The translations under genes and the position numbers were made by a program. 64,000 nucleotides of DNA from Sphingobium sp. TCM1 (GTDB taxonomy: Bacteria > Pseudomonadota > Alphaproteobacteria > Sphingomonadales > Sphingomonadaceae): the NCBI RefSeq assembly GCF_001650725.1, contig NZ_LXVX01000002.1, positions 1-64,000 of the forward strand. The letters are read 5' to 3'. Below are positions 18,303 through 27,167 of this stretch, in pieces. The notes beneath the pieces are model-generated. The model searched no databases and had not been told where the DNA came from. It was given only the letters and a program-made list of their open reading frames with translations. The number at the start of each line of letters is the position of its first letter. The first letter of the stretch is position 1.

Positions 18303-18724
18303 CTAAACCCCAAAAGTCACAAAGCCTTTGTCGTCGATCTGCCAGGCGGGATTGTGCGCGATCTCCCAGGCATTGCCATCGGGATCGGCAACATAGCCGC
18401 GATAGCCGCCATGGGGCGGCGCATCGGCCTTTCGGAGCAGCTTGCCCCCGGCGGCAAGCAGCTCCGCGATCGCGGCATCGGCCTCATCCGGCGAGCCGAC
18501 ATTATGCGGCAGCGCGAAGCTGCCGGGGCGCTGTAGATTATCGAGTGCCATATCTTCGGCCAGCTTGCTCCTCAGCCATGTCCCGAACACGAAACCGTTC
18601 ATCTGATAGAAGGCGATCTCCTCATTCTCGAACACCGGCGTCCATCCGAAGCCTTGCATGTAGAAGCGTTTCGATCGCGCGAGATCATCGATGCCAAGGG
18701 TGATGACGGATACTGCTGTTGCAT
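18303..18724 (-). pseudogene. VOC/glyoxalase-family gene with a 1-nt frameshift at the start
   Basis: The - strand reading frame ending at 18303 gives a typical VOC-fold protein: VSVITLGIDDLARSKRFY, then MQGFGWTPVFENEEIAF, GTWLRSKLAED and GGYRGYVADPDGNAWEIAHNP. The only ATG with a good AGGAGG site is at 18724, but it is one base out of frame with this coding region (422 nt, not divisible by 3), and no ATG, GTG or TTG stands in frame before the internal ATG at 18659. Starting there would remove the first beta strand. So the gene is either broken by a one-base deletion within the first few codons, or a sequence error is present. VOC proteins include glyoxalases, dioxygenases and resistance proteins. 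Confidence 0.7.
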
Positions 18725-18817
18725 GGTCAACCTCCTGCCCTTCACTCAGTCATGTGGTGATTGGTGGATCGATGGCATGGCGTCCCTTTCCTGATTGCGC
18801 TGAACTTGCGTACAGCC

Positions 18818-19669
18818 TCAGCCGTTCACGATCGTCCCGCCATTGGGATGCAGCACCTGTCCCGACATGTAGCTGGCGTCGTCACAGGCCAGGAACAGGA
18901 AGGACGGCGCAACCTCATTGGGCTGGCCGGGCCTACCCATCGGCGTGCCTTCGCCAAAATGCTCCAGCTTTTCAGGACTGGCGCCGCCGCAGGGATTGAG
19001 CGGCGTCCAGATCGGGCCGGGCGCGACAGCATTGACGCGAATGCCCTCGCCAACCAGATTTTCCGATAGTGATCGGGTGAAGGCCGTGATCGCGCCCTTG
19101 GTCGAACTATAGTCGAGCAGTTCGCTGCTCCCCTGATACATGGTGACGCTGGTGCAGTTGATGATGGTGGCCCCGGCCTTCAGATGCGGCCGCGCCGCCT
19201 GCGTCAGGAAGAACATGGCGAAGATATTGGTCTGGAAGGTGCGGCGAAGCTGGTCCTCGCTGATGTTGGTGATGTCCTTGTCGGGATGCTGCTCGCCCGC
19301 ATTGTTGACGAGGATATCGATCCGCCCGAAGGCCTCCAGCGTTTGGGCGACCACCGCATCGCAATGGGCTTTCTCGCCAATGTCGGTGCGGATGGTGATG
19401 GCGCGCTGCCCCTCTGCCTCGACGATGCGTTTCGTTTCTGCAGCGTCGTCATCCTCCAGCAGATAGACGATCGCGACGTCGGCTCCCTCTCGCGCATAGA
19501 GCGCCGCGACGGCCCGACCGATGCCGCTGTCCGCGCCGGTGATGATGGCGACCTTGCCCGCCAGACGCCCCGATCCGGGGTAGCGCGGTTGCCACTCGGG
19601 CTTGGGTTCCAGCCTGCTTTCATGGCCGGGCAGGGCGTCCTCATGGATCATCTTCTGGGTGTCGCTCAT
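18818..19669 (-). CDS. SDR-family oxidoreductase, general stress protein 39/YhxC-like
   Basis: A 283-residue SDR with the N-terminal extension typical of the stress-linked GSP39/YdaD group (SDTQKMIHEDALPGHE... KPEWQPRYPGSGRLAGK). Start at 19669 is set by a GAGGAGAAAG site; upstream frame to 19921 is not supported. Motifs: TGADSGIG nucleotide loop, NNAG, active Ser in NCTSV and YSSTK. C-terminus YMSGQVLHPNGG is usual. In many bacteria these NAD(P)-dependent enzymes are part of the general stress regulon; substrate unknown. Divergent from a flavodoxin-family gene, 85 bp apart. Confidence 0.88.
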   Translation of the reverse strand: MSDTQKMIHEDALPGHESRLEPKPEWQPRYPGSGRLAGKVAIITGADSGIGRAVAALYAREGADVAIVYLLEDDDAAETKRIVEAEGQRAITIRTDIGEKAHCDAVVAQTLEAFGRIDILVNNAGEQHPDKDITNISEDQLRRTFQTNIFAMFFLTQAARPHLKAGATIINCTSVTMYQGSSELLDYSSTKGAITAFTRSLSENLVGEGIRVNAVAPGPIWTPLNPCGGASPEKLEHFGEGTPMGRPGQPNEVAPSFLFLACDDASYMSGQVLHPNGGTIVNG

Positions 19670-19754
19670 CACTTTCTCCTCGTGACAGGAGAACAGACGG
19701 GTCGCCAAAGCGTTCACCGCAATCATACCGATCCATGTTAACCGGAGATATGCG

Positions 19755-20363
19755 ATGCTGCTCAAGGCTCTGGCTCTTAATTGCACGCTCAAGCCCGACG
19801 CGGGCGACGCTTCATCGACCGATGCGATGATCGCGGTGTTGCAGCAGGCATTTGCCGAAAGGCAAGTGACCCTTACCGAGACGGTGCGGGTGGCAGCGCT
19901 GGACATCAGACCCGGCGTCACTTCCGACGAGGGCGAGGGTGACGACTGGCCGGCGCTGCGGGCGAAGATACTGGATCACGACATAGTGATTTTCGGCGGT
20001 CCCATCTGGATGGGCCAGATCAGCAGCGTGGCCAAGCGCGTGCTGGAACGGATGGACGCCTTTTTGTCCGAAACCGACGATGAGGGCAGGATGCTCAGCT
20101 ATGGCAAGGTCGCCGTCGCAGCCATCGTGGGGAATGAGGACGGCGCGCATTTCTCTTCCGCTCAGCTTTTTCAGGCCTTGAACGATGTTGGCTGGACGAT
20201 TCCGGCGGTCGCGGTTTGCTATTGGGTGGGAGAAGCGATGGGATCGGTCGACTTTAAGGATTTGAAGGACACGCCGGAGATGGTGACGAAGACGGCGAAG
20301 ATGGTCGCAGGCAACGCCGCGCATCTCGCTGGACTGCTCCAATCCAGCCCCTATCCAGGCTGA
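19755..20363 (+). CDS. Flavodoxin-family/NAD(P)H-dependent FMN reductase-like protein
   Basis: A 202-residue flavodoxin-fold protein. It opens with ALALNCTLKPDAGDASSTD, the phosphate-loop strand of the FMN-binding fold, followed by HDIVIFGGPIWMGQISSVAKRVLERMDAF, the second flavin loop of the NADPH-dependent FMN reductase group (with P-I-W-M-G). Probable cytosolic flavin or quinone reductase. Six bases before the next gene (a CDF transporter), so the two likely share a transcript. Divergent from the stress-type SDR. Confidence 0.85.
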   Translation: MLLKALALNCTLKPDAGDASSTDAMIAVLQQAFAERQVTLTETVRVAALDIRPGVTSDEGEGDDWPALRAKILDHDIVIFGGPIWMGQISSVAKRVLERMDAFLSETDDEGRMLSYGKVAVAAIVGNEDGAHFSSAQLFQALNDVGWTIPAVAVCYWVGEAMGSVDFKDLKDTPEMVTKTAKMVAGNAAHLAGLLQSSPYPG

Positions 20364-20369
20364 CGGTCG

Positions 20370-21326
20370 GTGGCAGGCAGAGGTTTTCGGGCCAATATCG
20401 TCCTTTACGGTGCCCTGTTGGCGAATGTGGGTATCGCGATCGCCAAGTTCGTGGCTGCGGCGATCACCGGTTCCTCGTCGATGCTGACCGAGGGCGTGCA
20501 TTCGCTGGTCGACAGCGGCAATCAGTTGTTGTTGCTCTATGGGCAGGCGAAGGCGGATCGGCCGCCCGACGCCGCGCATCCCTTCGGCTATGGGCGCGAA
20601 CTCTATTTCTGGGCGTTCGTCGTAGCGATCCTGATCTTTGCGGTCGGGGCAGGCGTCTCCATCTACGAGGGCTGGCGCCATATCGCCAGTCCTGAGCCGT
20701 TGCGCGATCCCACGGTCAACTATGCGGTGCTGGGGATCGCGATGGTGCTGGAGGGCACGAGTTGGGCCATCGCGGTCCGGGAATTCAACGGCACGCGGGG
20801 CGCGAGCGGCTGGTGGCAGTCGATCCGCCGATCCAAGGATCCTGCCGGATTTATCGTGCTGTTCGAGGATAGCGCAGCTCTGGTGGGCCTGCTCGTTGCG
20901 GGCATCGGCGTTTGGGCGAGCCATCATTATGCCGATCCGCGCATCGATGGTGCCGCGTCCATCGCGATCGGCCTTATCCTTGCGACCGTCGCGGTGCTAC
21001 TGGCAAGGGAGGCCAAGGGTCTGCTGATCGGCGAGAGCGCGGACAAGGCCATCATCGCTATCGTGTGGCGCATATTGGAGGCCCGGCCGCAGGTGACGGC
21101 GGTCAATCATGTTCGCACCATCCACACGGCGCCTGACGCGGTTTTCGTGGCGATCAGTGCAGATTTTGCCGATGATCTGCCGATGGGCGAAGCGGAAAGC
21201 CTGATAGAGGCGATGGAGGCGGAGATGAAGGCAGCCGTACCCGAACTTACCTCCATCTACATCCGCCCGGAAAAGCAGGGCGACGCGCTGGTGCAGCCAC
21301 GCCCCTTCAACCGCGCCAATAGCTAA
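20370..21326 (+). CDS. CDF-family cation transporter (second copy)
   Basis: A 318-residue membrane protein, unlike the CDF at 16794-17732 in sequence. It starts with GTG at 20370, 6 bp after the flavodoxin gene. Marks: SSSMLTEGVHSLVDSGNQ (TM2 metal site, with H-S-x-x-D), HPFGYGRELYFWAF (classic CDF loop) and a C-terminal cytoplasmic domain with VNHVRTIHTAPDAVFVAISADF. Belongs to the FieF/YiiP-like or SLC30 group by these motifs. Presumed proton-coupled efflux of Zn, Fe, Mn or Cd. Its stop overlaps the stop of a small convergent gene by 4 bp. Confidence 0.88.
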   Translation: MAGRGFRANIVLYGALLANVGIAIAKFVAAAITGSSSMLTEGVHSLVDSGNQLLLLYGQAKADRPPDAAHPFGYGRELYFWAFVVAILIFAVGAGVSIYEGWRHIASPEPLRDPTVNYAVLGIAMVLEGTSWAIAVREFNGTRGASGWWQSIRRSKDPAGFIVLFEDSAALVGLLVAGIGVWASHHYADPRIDGAASIAIGLILATVAVLLAREAKGLLIGESADKAIIAIVWRILEARPQVTAVNHVRTIHTAPDAVFVAISADFADDLPMGEAESLIEAMEAEMKAAVPELTSIYIRPEKQGDALVQPRPFNRANS

Positions 21327-21610
21327 GCCGCAGAAACGGCGCTGAGCGAACGATCCCCGTCATTGGATGCATCGAGTTGATGGCGATGCGATCCCAATGC
21401 AGCGTTGGACGCATTGATCATTTGTCGGTGGGCATCGCTTCCGCTTTCCACGTCGGACCAGGGTTGGCCCGAAATGCAGCCGTGACTGCTTCTCCAGATT
21501 TCCCCTGCGATCAGTTCCACTTCTTCTACCGTGGGTCGCCTTTCTTCGGACAGACAGTCCCGAAGCAATTTGTGAAAAATCTTACCGGAATTTGCTTGAA
21601 CTCGGCTCAT
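21323..21610 (-). CDS. Small hypothetical protein
   Basis: A 95-residue hydrophilic protein. I chose the ATG at 21610 (MSRVQANSGK) because GGAGAGG stands six bases upstream, better than the in-frame ATGs at 21616 and 21631. The N-terminal half reads as a charged helix (KIFHKLLRDCLSEERRP, then VEEVELIAGEIW); the C-terminal half is Ser/Asn/His rich. No recognised domain. It converges on the CDF gene with a 4-bp overlap. The good ribosome site and helix pattern favour a real gene, but I cannot assign a function. Confidence 0.5.
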   Translation of the reverse strand: MSRVQANSGKIFHKLLRDCLSEERRPTVEEVELIAGEIWRSSHGCISGQPWSDVESGSDAHRQMINASNAALGSHRHQLDASNDGDRSLSAVSAA

Positions 21611-21875
21611 GGGCATCCTCTCCAGCGCCAATTTTTATCGGCTGCCGTAAGGGAAGTGCCTCATGAGTCGGTTCGCGTCAATGTTCCGACTTACCCATTC
21701 AATGGCAGCAAATCAGTGGGTTATGGCGATTATACTTTATTGCCGTCTCGCGGACGAGAACCGATCGCTACAATCGCATTGATCTTGATTTACATCATCC
21801 CACGCTCTCAAGGGAATCGTCTTAACCTGGCGCAATGAGGGGGAACGACGTCGGCCACCTGGCGTAGTTCTGTTC

Positions 21876-22616
21876 ATGCCTGCTCCTATGACCCCTATGT
21901 TCCCATGGCAGCACGCTTCTCAATCGGAGAGCGAAGCCGCCTTGGCCAGACATGTTTCAGCGCCGTCCTTCCCCTGCGTAGGGGCGAAGGCGGCTTTGGC
22001 TAAAGGTACGCTCTGCGTCCTCGCCTGCAAGGCGATCGACAGTGCGTGGGATGATGTGCGCATTCATGATGCGCTGTCATGCTTTGCTGCTGACTATAGG
22101 ACAGACCCCGGCCTTTATCGCAGCTTTGCCGTGGTATTCGACGGGCCGGATGAATTGAGTGAAGAGACTTTTGAGCATGCCCTGTGGTCACGGCTGCAAT
22201 CTCTTTCCGACAAAGATGTGTGGCGCGGTCATGACTATGATAGCGCAGTGAGCAGCGACCCTGCCAATCCGCATTTCTCGCTCAGTTTCGGCGGCGAAGC
22301 CTTCTTCGTGGTCGGGCTGCACCCTCATGCCAGCAGGGTTGCGCGCCGGTTCGAAAAGCCGACGATCATATTCAATTTGCACGACCAGTTCGAACAACTG
22401 CGTGCAGCGGGGCGGTACGAGACGATGCGCGAAAAGATTCTGCTGCGTGATGAAGCCCTGGCTGGAAGTCGCAATCCGATGCTCGCTCGCCATGGCGAGT
22501 CGAGCGAAGCGCGCCAATATAGCGGGCGCCAGGTGGGCGAAGACTGGGTATGTCCATTCGCCTATCACGGGGCGAAGGATGAGGATGAGCCCGATGCGGA
22601 GGCGGACGATAGATGA
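21876..22616 (+). CDS. YqcI/YcgG-family heme-oxygenase-like protein (GntA-type)
   Basis: A 246-residue protein with clear family blocks: HPHASRVARRFEKPTIIFNLHDQFEQLR, then RDEALAGSRNPMLARHGESSEARQYSGR and the C-terminal WVCPF (given in pieces). The invariant histidines fit heme or metal ligation. YqcI/YcgG proteins are now named after GntA, the heme-dependent N-hydroxylase of guanitoxin biosynthesis, but most family members lie outside that pathway. Here the neighbour is a DUF1989 gene with a 4-bp overlap (22613-22616), a recurrent pair in this family to my knowledge. It likely hydroxylates an unknown amino or guanidino compound. Confidence 0.82.
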   Translation: MPAPMTPMFPWQHASQSESEAALARHVSAPSFPCVGAKAALAKGTLCVLACKAIDSAWDDVRIHDALSCFAADYRTDPGLYRSFAVVFDGPDELSEETFEHALWSRLQSLSDKDVWRGHDYDSAVSSDPANPHFSLSFGGEAFFVVGLHPHASRVARRFEKPTIIFNLHDQFEQLRAAGRYETMREKILLRDEALAGSRNPMLARHGESSEARQYSGRQVGEDWVCPFAYHGAKDEDEPDAEADDR

Positions 22617-23227
22617 CCGTATGCAAGATGCCGGATCAGGTGAATGAAATTCCGCCGCGCAGCGGCACTGCTTTCCGCCTGACCGAAGGGCAGATACTGA
22701 CCGTGATCGATCCGCAGGGAATGCAGGTCGCCGATCTGCTGGCATTCAACGCTCAGGATCTCGATGAAGTCATTTCATCAGGTCGCACGTTGGACTATGC
22801 CGAAACCATACGCCTGACCACCGGCCATGCTTTATATTCGAACAGATCGCGGGTCATGCTGGAGATCATCGACGATATGGTCGGCGTTCATGATTTCCTG
22901 CTGACGCCCTGCTCCGTCGACACTTTTCTCCATTTTTATCCAGACGAGCCAGTGCATCGCGGTTGCTTCGGTAATTTGGCTGAGACTCTTGAACCCTATG
23001 GGGTGGCTGCCGATCGAATCCCCGTCGCCTTCAACTGCTTTATGAATGTTCCGATCGATAGCGAGACGGGCAAATTGTCCGTTTTGCCACCCGTCAGCAA
23101 AGCGGGCGACCATATCCGCTTCCGCGCCAGGATGGATCTGGTGATCGGGCTGACCGCCTGCTCGGCATTTGCATCCAACGGAGGAAGTTTCAAGCCCATC
23201 CATTACCGGGTCGATGGCGATAGCTGA
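22613..23227 (+). CDS. DUF1989/urea carboxylase-associated family protein
   Basis: A 204-residue soluble protein with the DUF1989 pattern: GQILTVIDPQGMQVADLLAFN, LYSNRSRVMLEII-D-D, and HFYPDEPVHRGCFGNLAETL, ending C-S-A-F-A-S-N-G-G. The family is linked to urea or guanidine catabolism and to metal-dependent hydrolysis. Start overlaps the GntA-like gene (ATGA), so the two are co-translated. An in-frame ATG at 22628 is an alternative start. Confidence 0.78.
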   Translation: MTVCKMPDQVNEIPPRSGTAFRLTEGQILTVIDPQGMQVADLLAFNAQDLDEVISSGRTLDYAETIRLTTGHALYSNRSRVMLEIIDDMVGVHDFLLTPCSVDTFLHFYPDEPVHRGCFGNLAETLEPYGVAADRIPVAFNCFMNVPIDSETGKLSVLPPVSKAGDHIRFRARMDLVIGLTACSAFASNGGSFKPIHYRVDGDS

Positions 23228-23483
23228 GAACTCTTGATGGGCGAGCAATTATAAGCCTTACCAACCCTTCTGCGTAGCGTGGGGTGCCTTCGAAACTATT
23301 CTTAATTCGCCGACACGCTTGTTTCCGGAATGGAAAAGCAGGTTTTCAGCACGGATTTGGAAGCTGAGCGGCTGGATAATTTGTTGGCAGAGGGCGCTGT
23401 GGCGTAACTGGTCATTGCGCCGCGAACGCCAGTCGATCATCATTGCTTGCATGAGTGAATCTGAAGAAAATTCAGCTTGGTAA

Positions 23484-24235
23484 ACAGGCACTTGCGGGGT
23501 TTACGCGATCAACATCCAATATCGTCGATCTGGCGGAGACAAGCCTCCCCTCATTGCGCTTCACGGGCTGATGGGGAGCGGAGCATGTCTGTTGCCCCTC
23601 GCACGCGCAGTCGCCGACCACGATATCATCCTGCCCGATGCTCGAGGCCATGGCGGATCCAGCTCTCCTCCAAACGGATACCTATACAGCGATTTGGCCG
23701 GCGATCATTGGGCTCATTGAGCACCTGGACTTGAATGCTCCAATTCTCGTTGGCCACTCGATGGGGGGGCTCACCGCTGCGGTTGTCGCTAGTCATCTCG
23801 GAACGGCCATCAAGGCGGAAGCGCTTGTCGATCCCACGTTCATCAGTCCGGAATGGCAGCGTGAGGTTTACGACAGCGATGTCGCAGCTGAGCATCAGCG
23901 CTCGCGCACCGGAATTGATCGAATATCTGGTGGATGCAAGGTTTCAAACCAGCCCCAATGCCTTCGAGGTAGTCACTCCGCCGAATCCAGATTTGCGGAA
24001 GCTAGTTCAAGGCATCCGCGTTCCTGTTCTACTACTACTCGCCAGCCGGGCCATCGTTTCAATCGACACTGCCTGTGAACTGCAACGGCTTAATCCATTG
24101 CTGCGGTTCGAAATCATTCCAGATGCCGGGCATGGGCTGCCCTATGATCAGAGCAAGTTGGCGCTGCGGTATCCGCTTTCGCCGCCTCAATGCACGCGAT
24201 CGAACATGCCGCCATTGCAGCTTCTTGACTGGTAA
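23484..24235 (+). pseudogene. Alpha/beta hydrolase, broken into three frames
   Basis: One hydrolase can be followed through all three + frames. Frame 1 (from 23484, no start codon, stop at 23718-23720) gives PPLIALHGLMGSGACLLPLA and PDARGHGGSSSPPNGY. Frame 2 gives WPAIIGLIEHLDLNAPILVGHSMGGLTAA with the nucleophile elbow GHSMGG and VDPTFISPEWQ. Frame 3 (to 24235) gives ELIEYLVDARFQTSPNAFE, RVPVLLLLA and the His motif IIPDAGHGLP. At least two frameshifts and no start codon mean it cannot make the full enzyme. It resembles fluoroacetate dehalogenase/epoxide-hydrolase-like members of the superfamily. Confidence 0.85.
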
Positions 24236-24593
24236 AGGGGCGACCGCCGATTGGCAATTTCATGAGGCTCGGACGGCGGTTTCTGTTTGAGCCCAACATT
24301 CCTTTCGTAAGAAATGAACGCCTTGGTTGGGTCGGGAGCCACCGGAATAGCTGCCCGTCCGCTGCTGGTGATTGAAAATCCGCTCTTGAATGACGGCAAG
24401 GGTCGGAATAGTTTTTGGCCCAAGCCGGGACGCTCTGAACCATCGGAGCGAGGGAGCCTGAAATCGTGGCGGGCGTTCAGGCTTTCAGCACAGGAAAGGT
24501 TGCGATCATGGCTCTTTGAACGATCGGAGCACCCGTTCAATTTGAATTCAAAAATCCGGCGGCATAAGCGCCGCCGGGGTACGACAGAATCAA
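24236..24593. other. Intergenic stretch holding a repeat copy
   Basis: About 360 bases between the broken hydrolase and the hemerythrin gene. No gene is supported. It contains repeat copy B at 24344-24405 and otherwise nothing I can name. Confidence 0.6.
24344..24405 (+). repeat. Dispersed ~63-nt intergenic repeat, copy B
   Basis: Begins GGAATAGCTGCCCGTCCG and ends TTGAATGACGGCAAGGGTCG; 62 nt, same orientation as the other copies. The start is identical to copy A for 14 bases. Confidence 0.72.
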
Positions 24594-25106
24594 CTATGCC
24601 GTGAGAAGATTGACGGCGGTCGGTTTAGCCGCCGGTAGTCCTGACGTCTTGGCCAGGGTAAGAAGTTCCGTCTTCCGGCCGGCCATTTTATCGCGCAGTG
24701 CGACTAAATCGACGTCGGTTTTGCGACATTGGGCAAACATCCCCTCCGACGGCATTTCCTCTTCATGGACATGATGTTTGATTTCTTCAGAGATAACCTT
24801 GACCTTGGCGTCATAGAAATCGTCGTTAGACGAGCCTGCCTCGATATCGTTGATCAGGACCTTCGCGCCATCATGCTCAACATATGCTTCGTCGAGCGTG
24901 TGATCCTCAATCAGACCGCGGAAGGCAGGATAGAAGATCTCCTCCTCGATCAATGTGTGAACTTTGAGTTCGACGCAGATTTCCTGCGCCAAGGCCCGCT
25001 TCCGGCTGGCGGAAGTGGCTTTCTCGAATGTCTCGAACAGGTCTTCGACCTTTCTATGGTCTACCTTCAGCAAAGCGATCGCATCGGTGAACTGGGGCTC
25101 TGCCAT
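24594..25106 (-). CDS. Hemerythrin HHE cation-binding domain protein
   Basis: A 170-residue four-helix protein. The start at 25106 (MAEPQFTDAIALL) follows AAGGAGGACGACG. The iron-ligand pattern is visible: DHRKVEDLFETFE (first His), VHTLIEEEIFYPAF (His and Glu), VEHDGAKVLIND (His-Asp) and KHHVHEEEMPSEGMF (His-x-x-x-His/Glu). HHE proteins bind di-iron and oxygen, or sense O2, NO and peroxides; many sphingomonads express them in the general stress response. It lies alone and is divergent from a small protein gene. Confidence 0.9.
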   Translation of the reverse strand: MAEPQFTDAIALLKVDHRKVEDLFETFEKATSASRKRALAQEICVELKVHTLIEEEIFYPAFRGLIEDHTLDEAYVEHDGAKVLINDIEAGSSNDDFYDAKVKVISEEIKHHVHEEEMPSEGMFAQCRKTDVDLVALRDKMAGRKTELLTLAKTSGLPAAKPTAVNLLTA

Positions 25107-25294
25107 CGTCGTCCTCCTTGGTAGTGTAGTAGCCTTGAGATTCTGCATGAGACACGTGGTTCCCCGCGAACGACTCGCAACAAAGGCGGTCGCGGGTTTG
25201 AAGAGCTGAAGCCGCGCCGGTCGAAAGCCAATGTCACCAGCATGCTATGCCGATGACGCGCCGTTAATTCCCGGCCAATTCAAGGAGCGCTTTT

Positions 25295-25492
25295 GTGGCA
25301 ACTACCGATACGCAAACGACCGACGACGTGCCTGACGAGAAGGAGGTTCAGGAAAACGTAGAAAAGGGTGAGGATAAGGATCCCAATCCCCTTGCGCCGC
25401 CGATAAACACGCAGGGCGGCAGCTCAGCAATAGCCATGCCTGGCGGCGGCATGCCGGCGCAAGGACCCCGCTCATGCTGGTCCGGCATCTGA
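25295..25492 (+). CDS. Small acidic hypothetical protein
   Basis: A 65-residue protein. It begins with GTG at 25295 after a strong AAGGAG seven bases upstream, which is the main reason to call it. The N-terminal half is Asp/Glu/Lys rich (DVPDEKEVQENVEKGEDKD), the C-terminal half Gly/Pro rich with one Cys (SCWSG). No membrane segment or known domain. It ends 4 bases before the stop of the convergent DUF6766 gene. Confidence 0.5.
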   Translation: MATTDTQTTDDVPDEKEVQENVEKGEDKDPNPLAPPINTQGGSSAIAMPGGGMPAQGPRSCWSGI

Positions 25493-25495
25493 CCG

Positions 25496-26146
25496 TCATT
25501 CCCCTGTCTGGCTGTGCGGCGCGGCTACGCCTTTGGATTCCGGCGATTCACGTTGGCGAAGGAAGATCGACAGAAGGACGAGCACTGCGATCGACAAAAA
25601 TTCGCTTTGCCAATTCTGGAATGATTCGAACCATAGCTGGGCATCTGACAGGTGGGCTATGGTGGCTAACGGTATTTCTCCGTGGGCGATAGCTTCCTGG
25701 GCGGCAACACGCGCGCTTTGCGTCCAGTGAATGATAAAGGATAGGAAAAAAACAAGGCCCAAGGCGAGCCCCAAGGATCGCGCATATAGAGCCCGCCAGA
25801 ATGATCCCCAGTTCAGGATAGCCGGAGCCCCCGGCTTGTTCTCCTGGATATCAGTGTCGCGAGGCGGGGCATCAGGATCCTTCAATTCAGCAGATCCCCG
25901 TTGAGCGAGAACTGCCGTCAGGACTACATAAGCGGCCATCTGAAGAAATTCACTTTCCCAGTTTTCGAACACACTGGATAGGAATTCCGGGCTGACGGTA
26001 TATGCCCCGAGCGGAAGGACGGCTTGCCCACGCCGGTGCGCTTCTTCCATCTCGACATTCCAGCCCGCTATCCACTGGCCGATGATGCTTCCGGCAAACA
26101 TACCGAGAAGGACAATCGTCAGTCCGTTGTCGCGAAGTATGCGCAT
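25496..26146 (-). CDS. DUF6766-family membrane protein
   Basis: A 216-residue protein, started at MRILRDNGLTI (26146) after GGAGGCGGTG; the longer frame to 26266 lacks support. Hydrophobic segments are seen near residues 8-30, 80-98, 135-155 and 190-205. The repeated motif F-E-N-W-E-S-E-F-L-Q and F-Q-N-W-Q-S-E-F-L-S shows internal duplication, two homologous halves each with W-S-E-F-L. Function unknown; family members are often next to stress genes in alphaproteobacteria. It follows the small acidic gene tail to tail. Confidence 0.75.
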   Translation of the reverse strand: MRILRDNGLTIVLLGMFAGSIIGQWIAGWNVEMEEAHRRGQAVLPLGAYTVSPEFLSSVFENWESEFLQMAAYVVLTAVLAQRGSAELKDPDAPPRDTDIQENKPGAPAILNWGSFWRALYARSLGLALGLVFFLSFIIHWTQSARVAAQEAIAHGEIPLATIAHLSDAQLWFESFQNWQSEFLSIAVLVLLSIFLRQRESPESKGVAAPHSQTGE

Positions 26147-26243
26147 CACCGCCTCCGCTTTTGATATGAGAGGAAACGTCGACACGACGCGATAGGTCCG
26201 AACCGACTTTCCATGGGTCGGGCAATGGCAAGTAAGGTTTATA

Positions 26244-27167
26244 TCAGCGTTTATAGATGAAGCCATTTCCTTGGGCAGGCAATGGCTGTCCCAATGTTTC
26301 CATCAGGCGAGGAACCAAGGGCAGCAATTCGCGTGCGAGGAAGCCGATTTCGCCGATCTCGGCCGCTGCCAGCTGACCGGCCGCTCCGTGCAGCGCAACG
26401 CCCCAGCCTAAGGCCACAATGGGCGCAGCTCCACGGGCGAGCAGGCCACCAACGATACCTGCAAGTACATCGCCCGATCCACCAACACCTAGCCCCGGAC
26501 AGCCCCCCGTAAAGCGGATGATTGGCATACCAGGGCCGCCGATCCAGGTTTCAGGTCCCTTGAGCGCTATGTAGGCACCTGTCTGTTCCACGATTTGGCA
26601 GACCATATGTACGGGATCTGCGGCGACGGCCTGCGGATCGCGTCCGATCAGTCGGGCCATCTCGCCATGATGCGGCGTCAAAATAAGCGGGAGTTTCCTT
26701 GCGGCGTTCGCGAGTTCAGTTAGACTAGTGCAGGTCAGCGCCGCAGCATCAAGCAGCATCGCAGGGGGAGACAGCGCCAGGAGGCCGCGCACGAACAGGC
26801 CTGTCTCCGCGGTTGCACTCATGCCAGGTCCGACTAGTAGGAGATCGCATTGCGGTACCAAATCGGCCAGCACGCCGACGCCATCCTTTGCGATCTCTCC
26901 GTCCTCGCGCATCGGCAGACCGATCATGGCAGCTTCTGGAACCAGCACGCCCAAGGCCGACGCGACCGAATCGACGGTGGCCATTTGCAATTTGCCAGCG
27001 CCCGCGCGCAAAACGGCTTCGCCCGTTAGCGCAAGGGCTCCCGGAACAAAGCGCGCACCGCCAACCAGCAGAACACGCCCTCTGCTATTCTTATCGCAAT
27101 CGCTATCGATTTGCGGAAGCCCGTGGGACGCGCACCACTTAGCGTCGAGAGGTATTATTTGGATCAT
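26244..27167 (-). CDS. ADP-dependent NAD(P)H-hydrate dehydratase (NnrD/carbohydrate-kinase fold)
   Basis: A 307-residue single-domain enzyme lacking the YjeF epimerase half found in the usual two-domain Nnr. It has GRVLLVGGARFVPGALALTGEAVLRAGAG near the N-terminus (as GGxxxxxGA) and the catalytic/ATP-site GxGGSGDVLAGIVGGLLARG near residues 230-250. It dehydrates the S-form of hydrated NAD(P)H in metabolite repair, using ADP. Its start overlaps the end of the histidine phosphatase gene by 4 bp. The missing epimerase may be elsewhere in the genome. Confidence 0.85.
   Translation of the reverse strand: MIQIIPLDAKWCASHGLPQIDSDCDKNSRGRVLLVGGARFVPGALALTGEAVLRAGAGKLQMATVDSVASALGVLVPEAAMIGLPMREDGEIAKDGVGVLADLVPQCDLLLVGPGMSATAETGLFVRGLLALSPPAMLLDAAALTCTSLTELANAARKLPLILTPHHGEMARLIGRDPQAVAADPVHMVCQIVEQTGAYIALKGPETWIGGPGMPIIRFTGGCPGLGVGGSGDVLAGIVGGLLARGAAPIVALGWGVALHGAAGQLAAAEIGEIGFLARELLPLVPRLMETLGQPLPAQGNGFIYKR

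Noticed and set aside
23258..23491. 77-codon - strand open frame
   Set aside because: No ribosome site, no domain, and it partly overlaps the hydrolase pseudogene.
25107..25294. EcfG-type general stress promoter (GGAAC-N16/17-CGTT) in front of hemerythrin and neighbours
   Set aside because: GGAAC occurs, but no CGTT at the proper spacing; I could not support a site here or before the SDR and CDF genes.
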